From NCBI GenBank assembly GCA_029931535.1, contig JAQPZY010001675.1:7861001-7925000 (forward strand): 64,000 bases of DNA, written 5' to 3'. The DNA is from Margaritifera margaritifera. Lineage: Eukaryota; Mollusca; Bivalvia; Unionida; Margaritiferidae. The notes beneath the pieces are model-generated. The model worked only from the letters and a program-made list of their open reading frames with translations, made no database searches and had not been told where the DNA came from. Shown here in pieces: positions 37,210 through 48,654 of this stretch; position 1 is the first letter of the stretch; every line of letters begins with the position of its first letter. A program made the position numbers and the translations under genes.

Positions 37210-37542
37210 CAGCTCTCCCTCACTATAACGTGGTAGTCGGGGTACATAACTGCCGACTGCATTATGTACACAACCATGTTATATTGAGACCGTGATATTA
37301 TGGAACCACGATATATTGTGAATAGCATAATATGCCGAACAGTGGTATAGCGGGCACTATCACAATTTGGGCAATTATGGTGTTTTTAAAAGGGAATGAA
37401 GATATAAGACATTGTTTCACCTTGTTTTCTTTCAACCCATATTGTTATACATTGGTGTGATTTTGGTCATGAGGTCAATAGTAGTACTGCATTATATCCA
37501 GAATCGCATTATAATGAGGTGCATTATAATGGGGGAGATCTG
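37210..37542. mobile_element. 333-bp TA-flanked TIR element, pogo/mariner-like
   Basis: TA/CAGCTCTCCCTCACTATAAC at the left and, reversed, TA/CAGATCTCCCCCATTATAAT at the right: ~20-bp TIRs with four differences and TA on both sides. Internal palindromes (cattataatg, acgtggtagtcgg...ccgactgcattatgtaca). It ends only 63 bp upstream of the FHOD acceptor at 37146, so it may cover the branch-point neighbourhood. Confidence 0.8.
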
Positions 37543-37974
37543 TACATTTAAGCAAAAACTAAATTAAAATTACTTCAATATTTGGTACATTCTACACTTC
37601 ATGTGTTTATATATTATTGTGCCAAGTTGACTGGTCAACATATATTACATTAGTATAGCACTGGTGTCGTGTAAGTTACCAATAAAATGCCAAGAACACA
37701 AATACAAATAAGAGTGCTGTTTTTTCTTTTTTTTGGTAACTTGCATGACATTAGTGTTACAGTATATCACTATTCTGAGCATCACAATCTTATAAAATGC
37801 CCACCTGTGTGTCCATACATATGCATCATGATTAAATGCTGCAATACTGAGTGGCCAATTTGTTTTGTGGGTAAACTGGGGCTAAGACGTGCATATCTTT
37901 ATACAGTACTTAACGTGCTTATTACAAATTTTGGAGAAATAATTCCAAGGCAAAGGTCATTCATTAGAGACTCA

Positions 37975-38695
37975 AAGTACAATGAACACCAGGAGCTGAT
38001 ATTCAAGCCCTACTTCTTCTTTGGTTATCTAGAATCAATGTACAATGGACACCAGGAGCTGATATTCAAGCTCTACTTCATCTTTGGTTATCTAGAATCA
38101 ATGTACAATGGACACCAGGAGCTGATATTCAAGCTCTGCTTCTTCTTGGGTTATCCAGAATCAAAGTACAATGGACACCAGGAGCTGATATTCAAGCTCT
38201 ACTTCTTCTTTGGTTATCTAGAATCAAAGTACAATGGACACCAGGAGCTGATATTCAAGCTCTACTTCTTCTTGGGTTATCCAGAATCAAAGTACAATGG
38301 ACACCACAAGTTGATGACATTCAAGCTCTACTTCTTTCTTCGGTTATCCAGAATCAAAGTACAATGGACATCAGGAACTGATGACATTCAAGCTCTACTT
38401 CTTTCTTTGGTTATCCAGAATCAAACTACAATGGACACCAGGAGCCGATATTCAAGCTCACCTTCTTCTTCCGTTCTCCAGAATCAAAGTACAATGGACA
38501 TCAGGAACTGATGACATTCAAGTTCTACTTCTTTCCTTGGTTATCCAGAATCAAAGTACAATGGACATCAGGAACTGATGACATTCAAGCTCTACTTCTT
38601 TCTTTGGTTATCCAGAATCAAAGTACAATGGACACCAGGAGCCGATATTCAAGCTCACCTTCTTCTTCGGTTATCCAGAATCAAAGATAAGAATA
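37975..38695 (+). repeat. 63-66 bp minisatellite, ~11-12 copies
   Basis: Unit agtacaatggacaccaggag / ctgatattcaagctctactt / cttctttggttatctagaat ca, period 63, with 66-bp variants (ctgatgacatt). Both periods are multiples of three, so a 274-codon frame runs through 37687-38511 with 21-residue repeats such as YNGHQELIFKLYFFFGYLES. I do not regard it as a gene. Confidence 0.93.
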
Positions 38696-39119
38696 TCCCA
38701 AGGTGTGCAAAATAATATCAGGTATGAGTTGATGCTAACATCTGAGACAAGGGTACACTCAGTACCAATGAAATTTCTATCAAATTTCAAATATGATGTA
38801 TCCCTGTGAGGATGACAGAACTGACCAGCCAACATTCAAAATACTAGTGTAGCACTGGTGTCATGTGAGTTGCATATACAAGTATATAGTGCTTCGAAAA
38901 CATATATTTTATGTGAAAAAGCCTGTTTACAAGTTAAGGAAGACAGTAAACAAATAAAAAGATTCAAAGATGTATTAAGAGGACAGACTTTTACATATAA
39001 ATAAATACAGAAAACAGGGCTGTGGAACAATGTTGGGTTGTGAACAATGTTAATTCACTTTTAATCTTTTTTACTAATTTTTTAATCAATCCAACCCAAC
39101 TACCCCTCTATGAAAGCAG

Positions 39120-39645
39120 CAACAGACCCAGTTCACAACTGAACACATCCATGATCTTGATGATATCAACCAATTTTAACAGATCCCAACTGACATAAGC
39201 TTTTTTACCAAGTTTGATCAAAGTCCATCATAAATATAGTTGTTAGAGTGTTGACAAGCTCAGTCAAACAGATGCATGCTCACCTAATTAGTATGTTTGT
39301 CTCTTGCTTATTATCAAACTTGTCAGAGATCATAATGATACAAGTGCATATTCCAAGTCTGATTAAAATCGGACAAGAAATATGGTTTCCAGATTGGCAA
39401 TGAGCCCAGCCAATCAGATGCAAGATCACCTCATTAATATGCATGGTTCTTGCTCAATACTGAACACTTCCAAAAGCATGATGATATTAGTTTATATTCC
39501 AAGTTTAATTATAATCAAACTCGGATGAGAAATATGACCTTCAGAGTGGTAACAGGCAATTGTTTAAGGATGGACAACTGAGGGACAGTCAGAAAATGGA
39601 CGCAGGGCCATATCATAAACTCACTTGGCCTTATGACCAGGTAAG
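39120..39645 (+). mobile_element. tandem-repeat element family 2, copy 2 (short)
   Basis: Units with aagctcagtcaaacagatgc, attccaagtctgattaaaat, gagcccagccaatcag and tcattaatatgcatgg match 15.8-17.3 kb. Tail aaactcacttggccttatga / ccaggtaag is the family 2 hairpin with mismatches. About three units; the head is not clear. Confidence 0.7.
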
Positions 39646-41149
39646 AAAAAAGTTTAAAGTGCTGTTATATGGGTGGTATGGCACTGCAGCTTGAAAGCAA
39701 ACAATTAATTACAGTATGACCTGAACTGTGTGAAGGGCAACAATGCATAAAAGATGGTATAGCCCTGGCCTGCAGCCATGTATGTTGTCCTAATAATGTG
39801 TAACAGTGGCCTTCTGATCTATAGTAATTGTGTTAATACTATATTTATCCAATGATAATCCCATGCTTGATGATATGCCCACATCATAATTTTACAAAAT
39901 GTTAGTAAATATTTACTAAGGATATCTTTGATAATAAGCCCACCCACTACTTTTTTGATAAATTTATAAGGCTGGACCCCTGGTCTTATAATGGGAGAAA
40001 TACAGTGCACAGGTCACTCACACTGTTACCCTCACTAGGCAAAGTTTTATACAATAACATACTGCCAAGAAGGTAAAGAAGAGAAAGTGTACTGGTGACC
40101 TTAACAATCAATATTTCAGTATAATACTAGAGAAAGCTTCCAATCAAATTGACATCTGACTATATAATTAATTTTAGTTGTATTTACTTTTGCTTGTATT
40201 GCAGCAAGTCACAACAATACAAACAATATTAAACCTTAATTTAAAACAAACTTGGGATGGGGTGGAGTGGAGTGTTGGCCATAAAATGAGAATCAAAAAA
40301 TGTAAACTTTAACTCTTTTCGTTTCAGAAGAACATTACAATTTTAATAAAAATGATAATTTGGCATTTAGATCATTTCTTTAATATTAGCAAATATGTTA
40401 GTATACACTTGGTTTCAAACTGTTATGGTTGCAGAGAATACTTTCTGAAGGAGAGTTTAAATAAAAGCATGTGTGTACTAATCATGCTGAGCACAAAACT
40501 AATGATAGATGCCTGTAGGCCTCAGGAAACCCTTGTATATGCCGAACATTTCCGATAGTATCAATATTTTGACTGACTGCAAAATACTCCCATCAGATAT
40601 TCATAGTTATGAACATAAATTGTATTTTTATCTTATATTTAACACCTTATCTAACAAAGCATGCATGTGATGGCAAAATGTTCATATGACAGGTGTTGAA
40701 CTGCCCCAATGTCGGTCATAATTGCTCCCTAACCCTGGCTTTGCACTTCCACCAACAAAGGAGATTAAGCTATACACTGCCATGCATGTTGTCAAGCATC
40801 AAACAGAATCTCCACTTTACATTGTCAGCATTGCTATAACAATAAATACCATTGCGGCTTTGTTTCAAACAAAAGTACTGACACCGAGAAAAATTGGAAA
40901 GTAAAAATCAGTGAAGCAAACAATGCACCTATCCAAGTTTGTACACTGGTAGTAACAACAGCCAATGAAAAAAGCTTGTAAGTAGAAATAGACTCTTAAC
41001 AATTAATAAGATCCTGGAACGACATAGCACTGTTGTTTTTCCCTGACTTATCACTGATCTTAAATATACACAACAAGCATTAACTTTCATGAATAAAAGA
41101 ATGAGAGATGATTGGGATTACAAATTTTATTCCAAAAAAGTCTAGCAAC

Positions 41150-41500
41150 AGCAAATGACTGGACCAGTTTTTGTGGCTGAAATACGACAAAACACCAAAT
41201 GAGTTGTTTTACAAGATATGTCAAAAGCACAAGAAGAAAAAAAGTGTTATCAGTACAGGTATTTCAGAAAGTCAGCACATGTCACCCATGCAGGATGTAA
41301 TGTACATATGCATTCCTCAAAAGCTGAAAATGCAGCCAAAAGCAACATTCTTGTTGCTATGTTCAACAAAGTGTCAGACTTTGTAGATGAAGCTATGACA
41401 ACTATATATAAAAATGCCTATTTCATCACAAAGAAATTTGTTCCAATCAACAAGTATCAATCCCTAGATGATCTCAGTCCACTTAATATATTTTAAATTT
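41150..41500 (+). pseudogene. decayed ZNF862/hAT-type protein fragment
   Basis: One frame (41171 onward) reads WLKYDKTPNELFYKICQKHK, resembling the zinc-binding N-terminus of ZNF862-like/hAT-derived proteins (WLxYD...FCKLCRKHxK). A second frame continues with FRKSAHVTHAGCNVHMHSSK and then YKNAYFITKKFVPINKYQSL, resembling the AYYIAKxxLPxxKFxxL segment of the same proteins. The frameshift between them and a TGA just upstream show it is broken. Family assignment is by eye. Confidence 0.45.
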
Positions 41501-42409
41501 ATTTATGGGAAATGCTTTAACATTGCTAGAAAGAAAGTATAAAGACTTCCATGGGTCTTGTTTTTTGAGATTCTATCACCAAGTGATGAGACCTAAGGTG
41601 GGGTCAAAATAGTTGTTGTTGTTAAAAGAAAAAAAAAAAAGATTTCTTTCAAATATAAAAAAATTAAATTCTGAGCAAGTAATTTTTTTCTTCTTACAAC
41701 TTATCAATACATTTGCCTTTTCCACATCAACTGCACTAATTCTAAACCACTTTTGTATCATGTGCCAGAAGAGCAACATTCTAGAGAGAAAATGGTTCAC
41801 ACAAATGCAATGATCTCACTTCCAACGTTTCAACTTGAAATACAGGATACCGCAAATACATAGTTATTTACAAATGAATTTCAGTAATGTTTTAGTTTTA
41901 ATATGTATTGATATGATTGTAAATATATATACAACTAAACAGATGGAAAACTTTAATATGGTTATGCTAATGCCTCCCGCCACCAACAACAAAAATAAAC
42001 AAGAGTCCCTTGAAGGGACTGATGCTCTACTGGGCAAAAAGAATTTCCAGGAATTCAAGATAAGACCATTTCTTCCTTTTAAAATGCTGGGTGTTGAAAC
42101 CATCTCTGATATTCTTCAGCGATAACAAGATTTTCAAATTAGCTCCTGTGGTGAACATAGTTGATGTCAGATTGGCACCAGTTTCATTTAGAACAAAGTA
42201 GACATCATCAGAAGTCTTTTGGTCAAAACCCTATGTTATAATGATCATCCATTCAGGTGGAGTAGTGACAAGATTTTCACAAAAGCCGTCATGGCAGCCA
42301 TACTGGATGAACGAATGGCACTACTTTCATCTAGGACCAATTAGGTATCATAAGAAGTTTACTTGCCAAAAATATTTCCAATAAAAGAAATTCAAAAAAG
42401 AAACTTATG

Positions 42410-43920
42410 TCAGTAGACCCCAGTTGTTTACATCTCCTGCACAGGCAAGCCGAAGTCACACAGTACCTAAATATATAACAGCTCTAATACCTACCTCTAC
42501 CGAAGCCCAGGTAGACCTAGATACACTTCATCTAAGTGGTGTTCAAATTCCATATGTAGTTTAGTTGCAAAAATGTCCAAGAAAAGAAATTCAAAAAAAG
42601 AAACTTAGGTCGGAAGATGGTAATCTCCTTGATGAGGGTAAACAATAAAATATAAAAAAATTAATAAAACATAAACCAACATGCCATAAGTCTTGAATGG
42701 ATCATAAGGGGGTTTGCAAATGGTCTGTCTCAAAAAGAAAAAAATAATTCCATCTCCAAAGGAAAAAGTCTATTAAATTAACAGAAAACAATTTAGATAC
42801 TGAATGTATGCAATAAAGCAACTTTTAATATTAAAGTAACTAATATGATTTACACATAGTAGCAAAGTGTAACATATGCATGGTCACATAAGCAATGCCA
42901 CAACTTCCATGTCTACCATCTTGAATGATGAAAACATGTGGTTTTGCATCATTTCATTCATGCTGCAGGATGATAGCCAGGTAAACAATTGATTAGAAGT
43001 CCTTTGTCAAAATCAGTGAATATCATATGATTATTCATTCATCTAGGATTTATTCATCATGGATATTGTTCATCTAAGTACTTAAATGCTTTTGGTAAAG
43101 CCTCATTGGGACTAATGCTGTTAAAAATTTTATTATTTTTTGAAAATACTTACTAGAGTTCTGCATAAAAATAAAATGGTAGTAAATCTAACAATGTCAA
43201 TACTGCAAAAAATTGTCTATGGGTCCAGTCTATTTGAGTTCTCTGGATTGACCCAAGAGGATATTCATGATGTGGAAGTAAATTCATACAGAAAGGTAAT
43301 CCCAAATTTTATCCACATTAAAGAAAATCAAGACAGTATCTGTATGGATGTCAGGAACAACTCATCACTGAAGCAGATGAATGAAACAAGGACTAATTTC
43401 CAATTCTACAAATACTCACACCAACATGGGTATGTGTCAAAAATCACTACTTTGCATCAAAATAAAGTTAAATGTACTGTATTCCCATCAACAAATACCA
43501 CTGTATTTCAGGGCAGTGGATGCTTGACTTAGACTTGTAATGGATTTTTTGAACTGTGTGAAAACATAAACAACAGATCTAACACAAGCACTGTCATCAC
43601 GGCCATCCTCAGCTTGGCCCATAACCTCCACCCCTATCACAGGACCTAATTACTTAACACCTCCTTCTCCCCTAGCCCTGGTCGACCTAGATACACTTCA
43701 TCAAATTGTAGAAGACAATGCCACTAATCAAGATAATAGATATCCAAGTACATGTAGTGCTAGCCAAGCAAGACCCCACTTCTTTCCACCTTCACCTGCA
43801 CAGGCAGGCACAAGCCACACAGTGCCTAAATATATAACACGTCAAACACCCTCCTCTCTCCAAGCCCAGGTAGACCAAAATATACTTCATCAAATAACGG
43901 AAGACAATGACACTAATCAT
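42410..43920 (+). repeat. middle region of family 1 copy 2, with internal repeats
   Basis: Blocks caggcaagccgaagtcacac / agtacctaaatatataaca and gcccaggtagacctagatac / acttcatc occur at 42440-42540, 43675-43710 and 43805-43890. The segment aaaagaaattcaaaaaagaa acttatgtc is repeated at 42380 and 42580. The segment 42905-43340 recurs at 53740-54175. The 130-codon frame at 43140-43532 reads through this middle and is not recognisable as a protein family. Confidence 0.6.
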
Positions 43921-44027
43921 GATGAGACTTCTTTCAAACACAATGCAAGTCACAGTTGATAGTGCCATGGAAAATTATGTTGTAAGTGACTTGATAGCTA
44001 TGATCAGGGAACATTATGTTCATGTGC

Positions 44028-44071
<44 letters not shown>
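44028..44071 (+). repeat. (GA)n microsatellite
   Basis: About 21 GA dinucleotides with one AAAG interruption, inside the family 1 element. It is responsible for the RERE run in an overlapping spurious frame. Confidence 0.97.
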
Positions 44072-46827
44072 TTTCAATGCAATCCTGAAATGAGTATCCA
44101 TAACAAACCTGTGCTAACAAATGGACAGACTTTGGATGACAGCAGACACATCAGCGCCATTTTCATTTAGCATTTAGGATCAAGAAGACATGATAAGGAG
44201 TCTTTTGGTGAAAACACTATGTTGATATGCCCATCCATTCAGGAGGACTAGTGATAACAAAATTTTAAAGCTGGCTGCCATGTGACCATATTGGCCGTCA
44301 GAGATGCACCATTTTCATTTAGGACCAACTAGACATCATAAGAAGTCTTCTAGTGAAAACTGCATGCTGATATGACCATCCATTCCAGCAGAGTAGCGAT
44401 AAAAAGATTTTCAAGATGGTTGCCATGGCAGCCATATTGGACCTCAGATCCACCCCATTTTCATTTCTGACCAACTACACATCATAAGAAGTCTTTTATT
44501 GAAGACCTCACATAAATATAACTTTCTGTTCCGGAGGAGTTGCAATAAGAAAATTTTCAAGATGGCTGCTATGGTGGCCATATTGGACTTCAGATTGGCA
44601 CCATTTTTATATATGACCAACTGGACATAATAAGAAGTCTTTCAGTGAAAACATCATGTTGATATGACCATCGATTCAGAAGGAGTAGCAATAACAAGAT
44701 TTTCAAGATGGCTGCCATGGCAGCCATATTGGATGTCCGATCTGCACCATTTTCATTTAGGACATAGTAGACATTATAAGAAGTCTTTTAGTGAAAATCC
44801 CATTTTGATATGACCATCCATTCAGGAAAAGTAGCGATAACAAAATTGTCAAGATGCCTGCCATGGCGGCCATACTGGATGTCAGATCAGCACCATTTTC
44901 ATTTAAGACCAAGTAGACATCATAAGAAGTCTTTTAGTGAAAACCCCATGTTGATAAGACCATCCATTTAGAAGTAATAGCGATAAGATTTTCAAAATGG
45001 CTGCCATGGTGGCCATATTGGATGTCAGATCGGCACCATTTTCATTTATAACATGGTAGACATTATAACAAGTCTTTTAGTGAAAACCCTATGTTGATAA
45101 GACCATCCATTCAGAAGGAGTAGCGATAACACGATTTTCAAGATGGCTGCCATGGTGGCCATATTGGATATCAGATCGGCACCATTTTCATTTAGGACCA
45201 AGTAGACATCACAAGAAGTCTTTTAGTGAAAACCCCATCCTGAAATGACCATCCATTCAGGAGAAGTAGCGATGACAAGATTTTGAAGATGGCCACTGTG
45301 GCAGCCATATTGGATGTCCAAGCAGCACCATTTTCATCTAGGACCAACTAGACCATGGGATTAATGTGTGTGCAAAGTTTCATGGCAATCCTCCAAGTAG
45401 TTTAGGAGGAGTAATGATAACAAACTTATGCTAATGGATGGATGGATGATGGACAACAGACCATTACATAAACTCTTCTGGTCTATAACCAGTAGAGCAA
45501 AAAAAAAATCAAATGGCCCACAGCATATCAAACATCTTCTGGATGTCTGTTACGCTCGAGACATATTAAAAAGATTTTCAATCTTAACCAGAAGAAAGAA
45601 AAGAAACAGGAAAACTCCTCTGAGAAAACTGTAATCAGCACTTAAAACAAGCTTAATATATGAAAATGAGTCAAATGTAGGATGAAAATCGAATCAGATG
45701 GTCAAACACCTTGTCCATTCTTGTTCTAAGATATCATACACATTCTGATTTGTAAAACATATAAAATGTGCTAAACCATATATCCCCCAGTAATTAGGCA
45801 TTCAAATTACAAAATTATGCTCCCAAATCAGAATTCAGACTATAAAATCAAACTTTATGGTGGGACTCTCAATTCTTTTTTTATATATATCAAATGAGAG
45901 TTTTGAGACAAACTGATCAATCAATCACCCTTTTAATATATTCTTGATAAATGTCCTAATACTGTAACACTAGATCGGATGACAAAATATTTTTATTAGA
46001 TTATGCTTATACAGAGTTTCAGAAGCAAGGAGGGGAGGAAATATATTACATCTATAGGATCCAATTTTTGCAGAAAATTACATTGTAATACTTTAATATT
46101 TATAGAAGTACTTTTAATCTTCAAATCAGAACCTGACTGTTATGGCCCTGACTGGTTGCAGCACACACATGTACAAAATTCATATGATTGGAGTCACATT
46201 CATTCACAAGAAAGCAGCTGAAACCAGTTGCAAGCTGATGTCAGTGCATACAGCAATTGCTATTAATGCACCCTCTGTTCACACCTGTGAATGGTGTACC
46301 AGACTGTGAATCCCTAACAGACTAGAGAACTCATCTGCCTCTGATTGGATAAGGGTCATTAGTATTGGCACTGGGCTATTCCTGTCAATGAAGCAGCAAA
46401 GCCATGTGCCAGCAATACAGCCAATACCAACAGAATTGGTGTTCCACTTCCTAGCTGCCTTCATATCTTAACTTAGTTGTGGTTATTACTCTCTTTTCGT
46501 GCACTATTGAAAATACATGAATCTGACTAAATGAGAGATATATCTATAAACAGACTCACTATTAAACACTTATGTTCTTCAACATGTCATGTGTTACTTC
46601 CTTTTGGGCAAAATGAACCTTTAGCTCTAGCTATGTAAACCAAATACTTTTTTGAGATAAATTTTTTTTTGAATATAAATAATGTTTAAGGCAAGTCCTG
46701 AAATGAAATCTATTTTCTGTATTCTACCGACCACATTCCAAATAGCACCATTTCTCATCATTTCCAGAAATGCCAGACATAGTGAGACCTTCTCAGTAAA
46801 GCAGTCTATATATTTCCACAAGTTAGA

Positions 46828-47019
46828 TCAATTTTCAGTATGGTGTAACACATTATCATGTACTGCTATTGTCAAATTGGAAAACATGCAGTTGAAAAGT
46901 TGAGAAGTGTGATTGAATGCACAGAAGGCAACAATATGTTCAGCTATAAAGTTTGTAAAGTACACTAAAACCTTAATGACTTCCAGTTCAGTTTCAGCAA
47001 CTGCAGTTTCAAGCCCCAT
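46828..47019 (-). pseudogene. decayed ZNF862/hAT-type protein fragment
   Basis: The frame reads ETELEVIKVLVYFTNFIAEH, then IVAFCAFNHTSQLFNCMFSN. This resembles the conserved FTxFIAEHNLPFxxxDHxxxLFxxMFPDSxIA segment of ZNF862-like, hAT-derived proteins. Key residues are altered (H-IVAF for HNLPF, SN for PD), and a stop follows shortly. No clean continuation was found on either side. Assignment is by eye and uncertain. Confidence 0.4.
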
Positions 47020-48253
47020 GGATGTAAATGGCTTCTTGCTAGATCACTTAACTTGACATAATCCATGCTTTTGTTTTCTTCAGTTTCATGTGGGAGTGGC
47101 AATCATCACCAGAGATTTCCAATAAACATAATTGTTGCTTTCCTAATGTTTTTTTCTCACCAAGAATCTGAATATTCCATTGTATACCTCTGTGCTGACT
47201 GTTTGAACTGTTTAAGAGGCTGATTGTCCCTTTTGCCTTCAACATGTTTTTGTTTGGTGGACAACATTTCTAGATAATATTATAACCAAAAGCTTTATCA
47301 TGCAAGCGTTTTGCATGAAAAATATGGGCAGGCCAAAACGTTTGTGGTACTCCTGTAAAGTCAGTCTGGTTCCCTGACAAACTCCACTGAATCTAATACA
47401 AAAACCCTGATCCAGACCAAACCCAGACAAGCCAATATCTAGCTTTGACCACAACAATAATATTTTTGTATTATATGCTATTAATACACAAGTCCATGAT
47501 TTTAGGGTCATTTCAATAAGACTTATGGTCAAATCATAATGCTTAGCAGGTCTGTATTTCAAAGGAGCAGACACAAATCCATGCTGGTTGTAGTTCAGAT
47601 CATGGAGGGACCATACTGCAATGAGCGTCTCAGCTTCACAAATGGATACAAATAAGCTAGTCAGACAATGCATCCTGACTTGCTGACAAACGGCATTACT
47701 TGCAAATGGGTCTGTATGAGTAAACAGATGCAAAGGACTGATGAGAATACTTTTCTTGGGAGAGGGGTGTTGAGCCACTATATGGTGTAATTGTGGGTAG
47801 TGTTGGGAATTGGCTGAAATTTAAAGTTCGATGATTGATTAATCATAACCACTCAACCATTGATTTGAATCTATTGGATATATTTTCTTTAATTTTTCAT
47901 GAACCATGTCATTTTTGCATACATGGTAACAGTTAAGTTCATTGTCTCCCACAAAGTCGAATGGTTTACCGGCAGATTTGTCATCTGCCATTTTGGTATT
48001 TGGGTTGTACTAAACAATGGGATATATTAAATGGAAGCTCTTATGCACATATTTTACTTTTCCTTTGAATTTCATCCCAGAAATTCAAACAGTTTTAAAA
48101 AAAGAAAACTTATAAAGTTTATATTTGATAATGGAAAAACCATAATTATACACTTGGTTGTGCGACTTTTCTGACCAATCTTCACACCAACGATTTTTGC
48201 TACTTGTCATAAGGTACACAAATACTGAGGGCAGGTGAAAATACTGTGCTTAC

Positions 48254-48348
48254 CTTGGAGGAAAGGAGGGAGTACAGCCATTGTATGGTGGCATTGTGGT
48301 TGATCACTCCATTCATTCCATCTACATACAGCATCACCTGGCCCAGGG
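48254..48348 (-). CDS. FHOD: FHOD formin exon, FH3 region
   Basis: This exon encodes 31 codons after two bases that complete an Ala codon (GCC) with the previous exon. The product ALGQVMLYVDGMNGVINHN...WLYSLLSSK is almost identical to vertebrate FHOD3 over the same segment and forms helices of the FH3 armadillo-like fold. The acceptor is TGTTCACTGCAG/CCC and the donor is a consensus AAG/GTAAGC. It ends in phase 0. A SINE-like fragment and a ~150-bp tandem repeat occupy the intron immediately upstream (48.5-49.7 kb). Confidence 0.95.
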
Positions 48349-48499
48349 CTGCAGTGAACAATATTACACTGAGAGTGAAGAGTTGTGAGAAAATGGCATA
48401 ATAAACAACATGAAACAAGGTGTTACTCATTAACACAAATTCCTTTGCTAACAGGTGCATATTTAGAATAGTTGAAAATATATAGACTGGTATGGAGGA

Positions 48500-48640
48500 T
48501 TGATGTCAAGGCAGAATCTTGCAAAGAAATATGCCTTGACAGCTGATTCAGGATGGTCTGAACAGAGTTCAAACCCTTTACCTACTGGTTGCAAGTCTAA
48601 ACTAATGACTAAGCCACCAGTGGAGGATGGAAATATTATT
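48500..48640 (-). mobile_element. degenerate tRNA-derived SINE fragment
   Basis: On the minus strand, ccactggtggcttagtcatt is A-box-like and gtaaagggtttgaactctg B-box-like, spaced as in tRNA-derived SINEs. No target duplication or tail is evident. Confidence 0.5.
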
Positions 48641-48654
48641 GCAATATAATACTC

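Larger units (their letters stand above)
41999..45500 (+). mobile_element. tandem-repeat element family 1, copy 2 (longest)
   Basis: Head aacaagagtcccttgaaggg actgatgctctactgg at 41999; first units to 42370; an interrupting middle (42370-44100) with a ~430-bp block shared with copy 4; ~9 units of ~146 bp from 44110 to 45350 (ttttcaagatggctgccatg, gccatattggatgtcagatc, accattttcatttaggacca, agaagtcttttagtgaaaac); tail ctcttctggtctataaccag tagagc at about 45470-45500. Unit-to-unit identity is high. Confidence 0.8.
37147..48253 (-). other. FHOD intron, 11.1 kb
   Basis: Contains a TIR element directly beside the exon, the 63-66 bp minisatellite (37975-38695), copies of families 1 and 2, and two decayed protein fragments (41150-41500 +, 46828-47019 -). 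The stretches 39.7-41.1, 45.5-46.8 and 47.0-48.25 kb show no repeat I could place; the 179-codon minus-strand frame at 47239-47778 has no recognisable family features. Confidence 0.55.

Noticed and set aside
37687..38578. Long plus-strand open frames of 274 and 65 codons
   Set aside because: They are translations of the 63-66 bp minisatellite; no start context, splice signals or family resemblance.
43140..43532. 130-codon plus-strand open frame
   Set aside because: Lies in the shared middle block of family 1 elements; the copy at 53.98-54.18 kb has indels that break the frame.
47239..47778. 179-codon minus-strand open frame
   Set aside because: No recognisable domain, no splice or neighbour support, and composition like surrounding intron; kept only as an unexplained frame.
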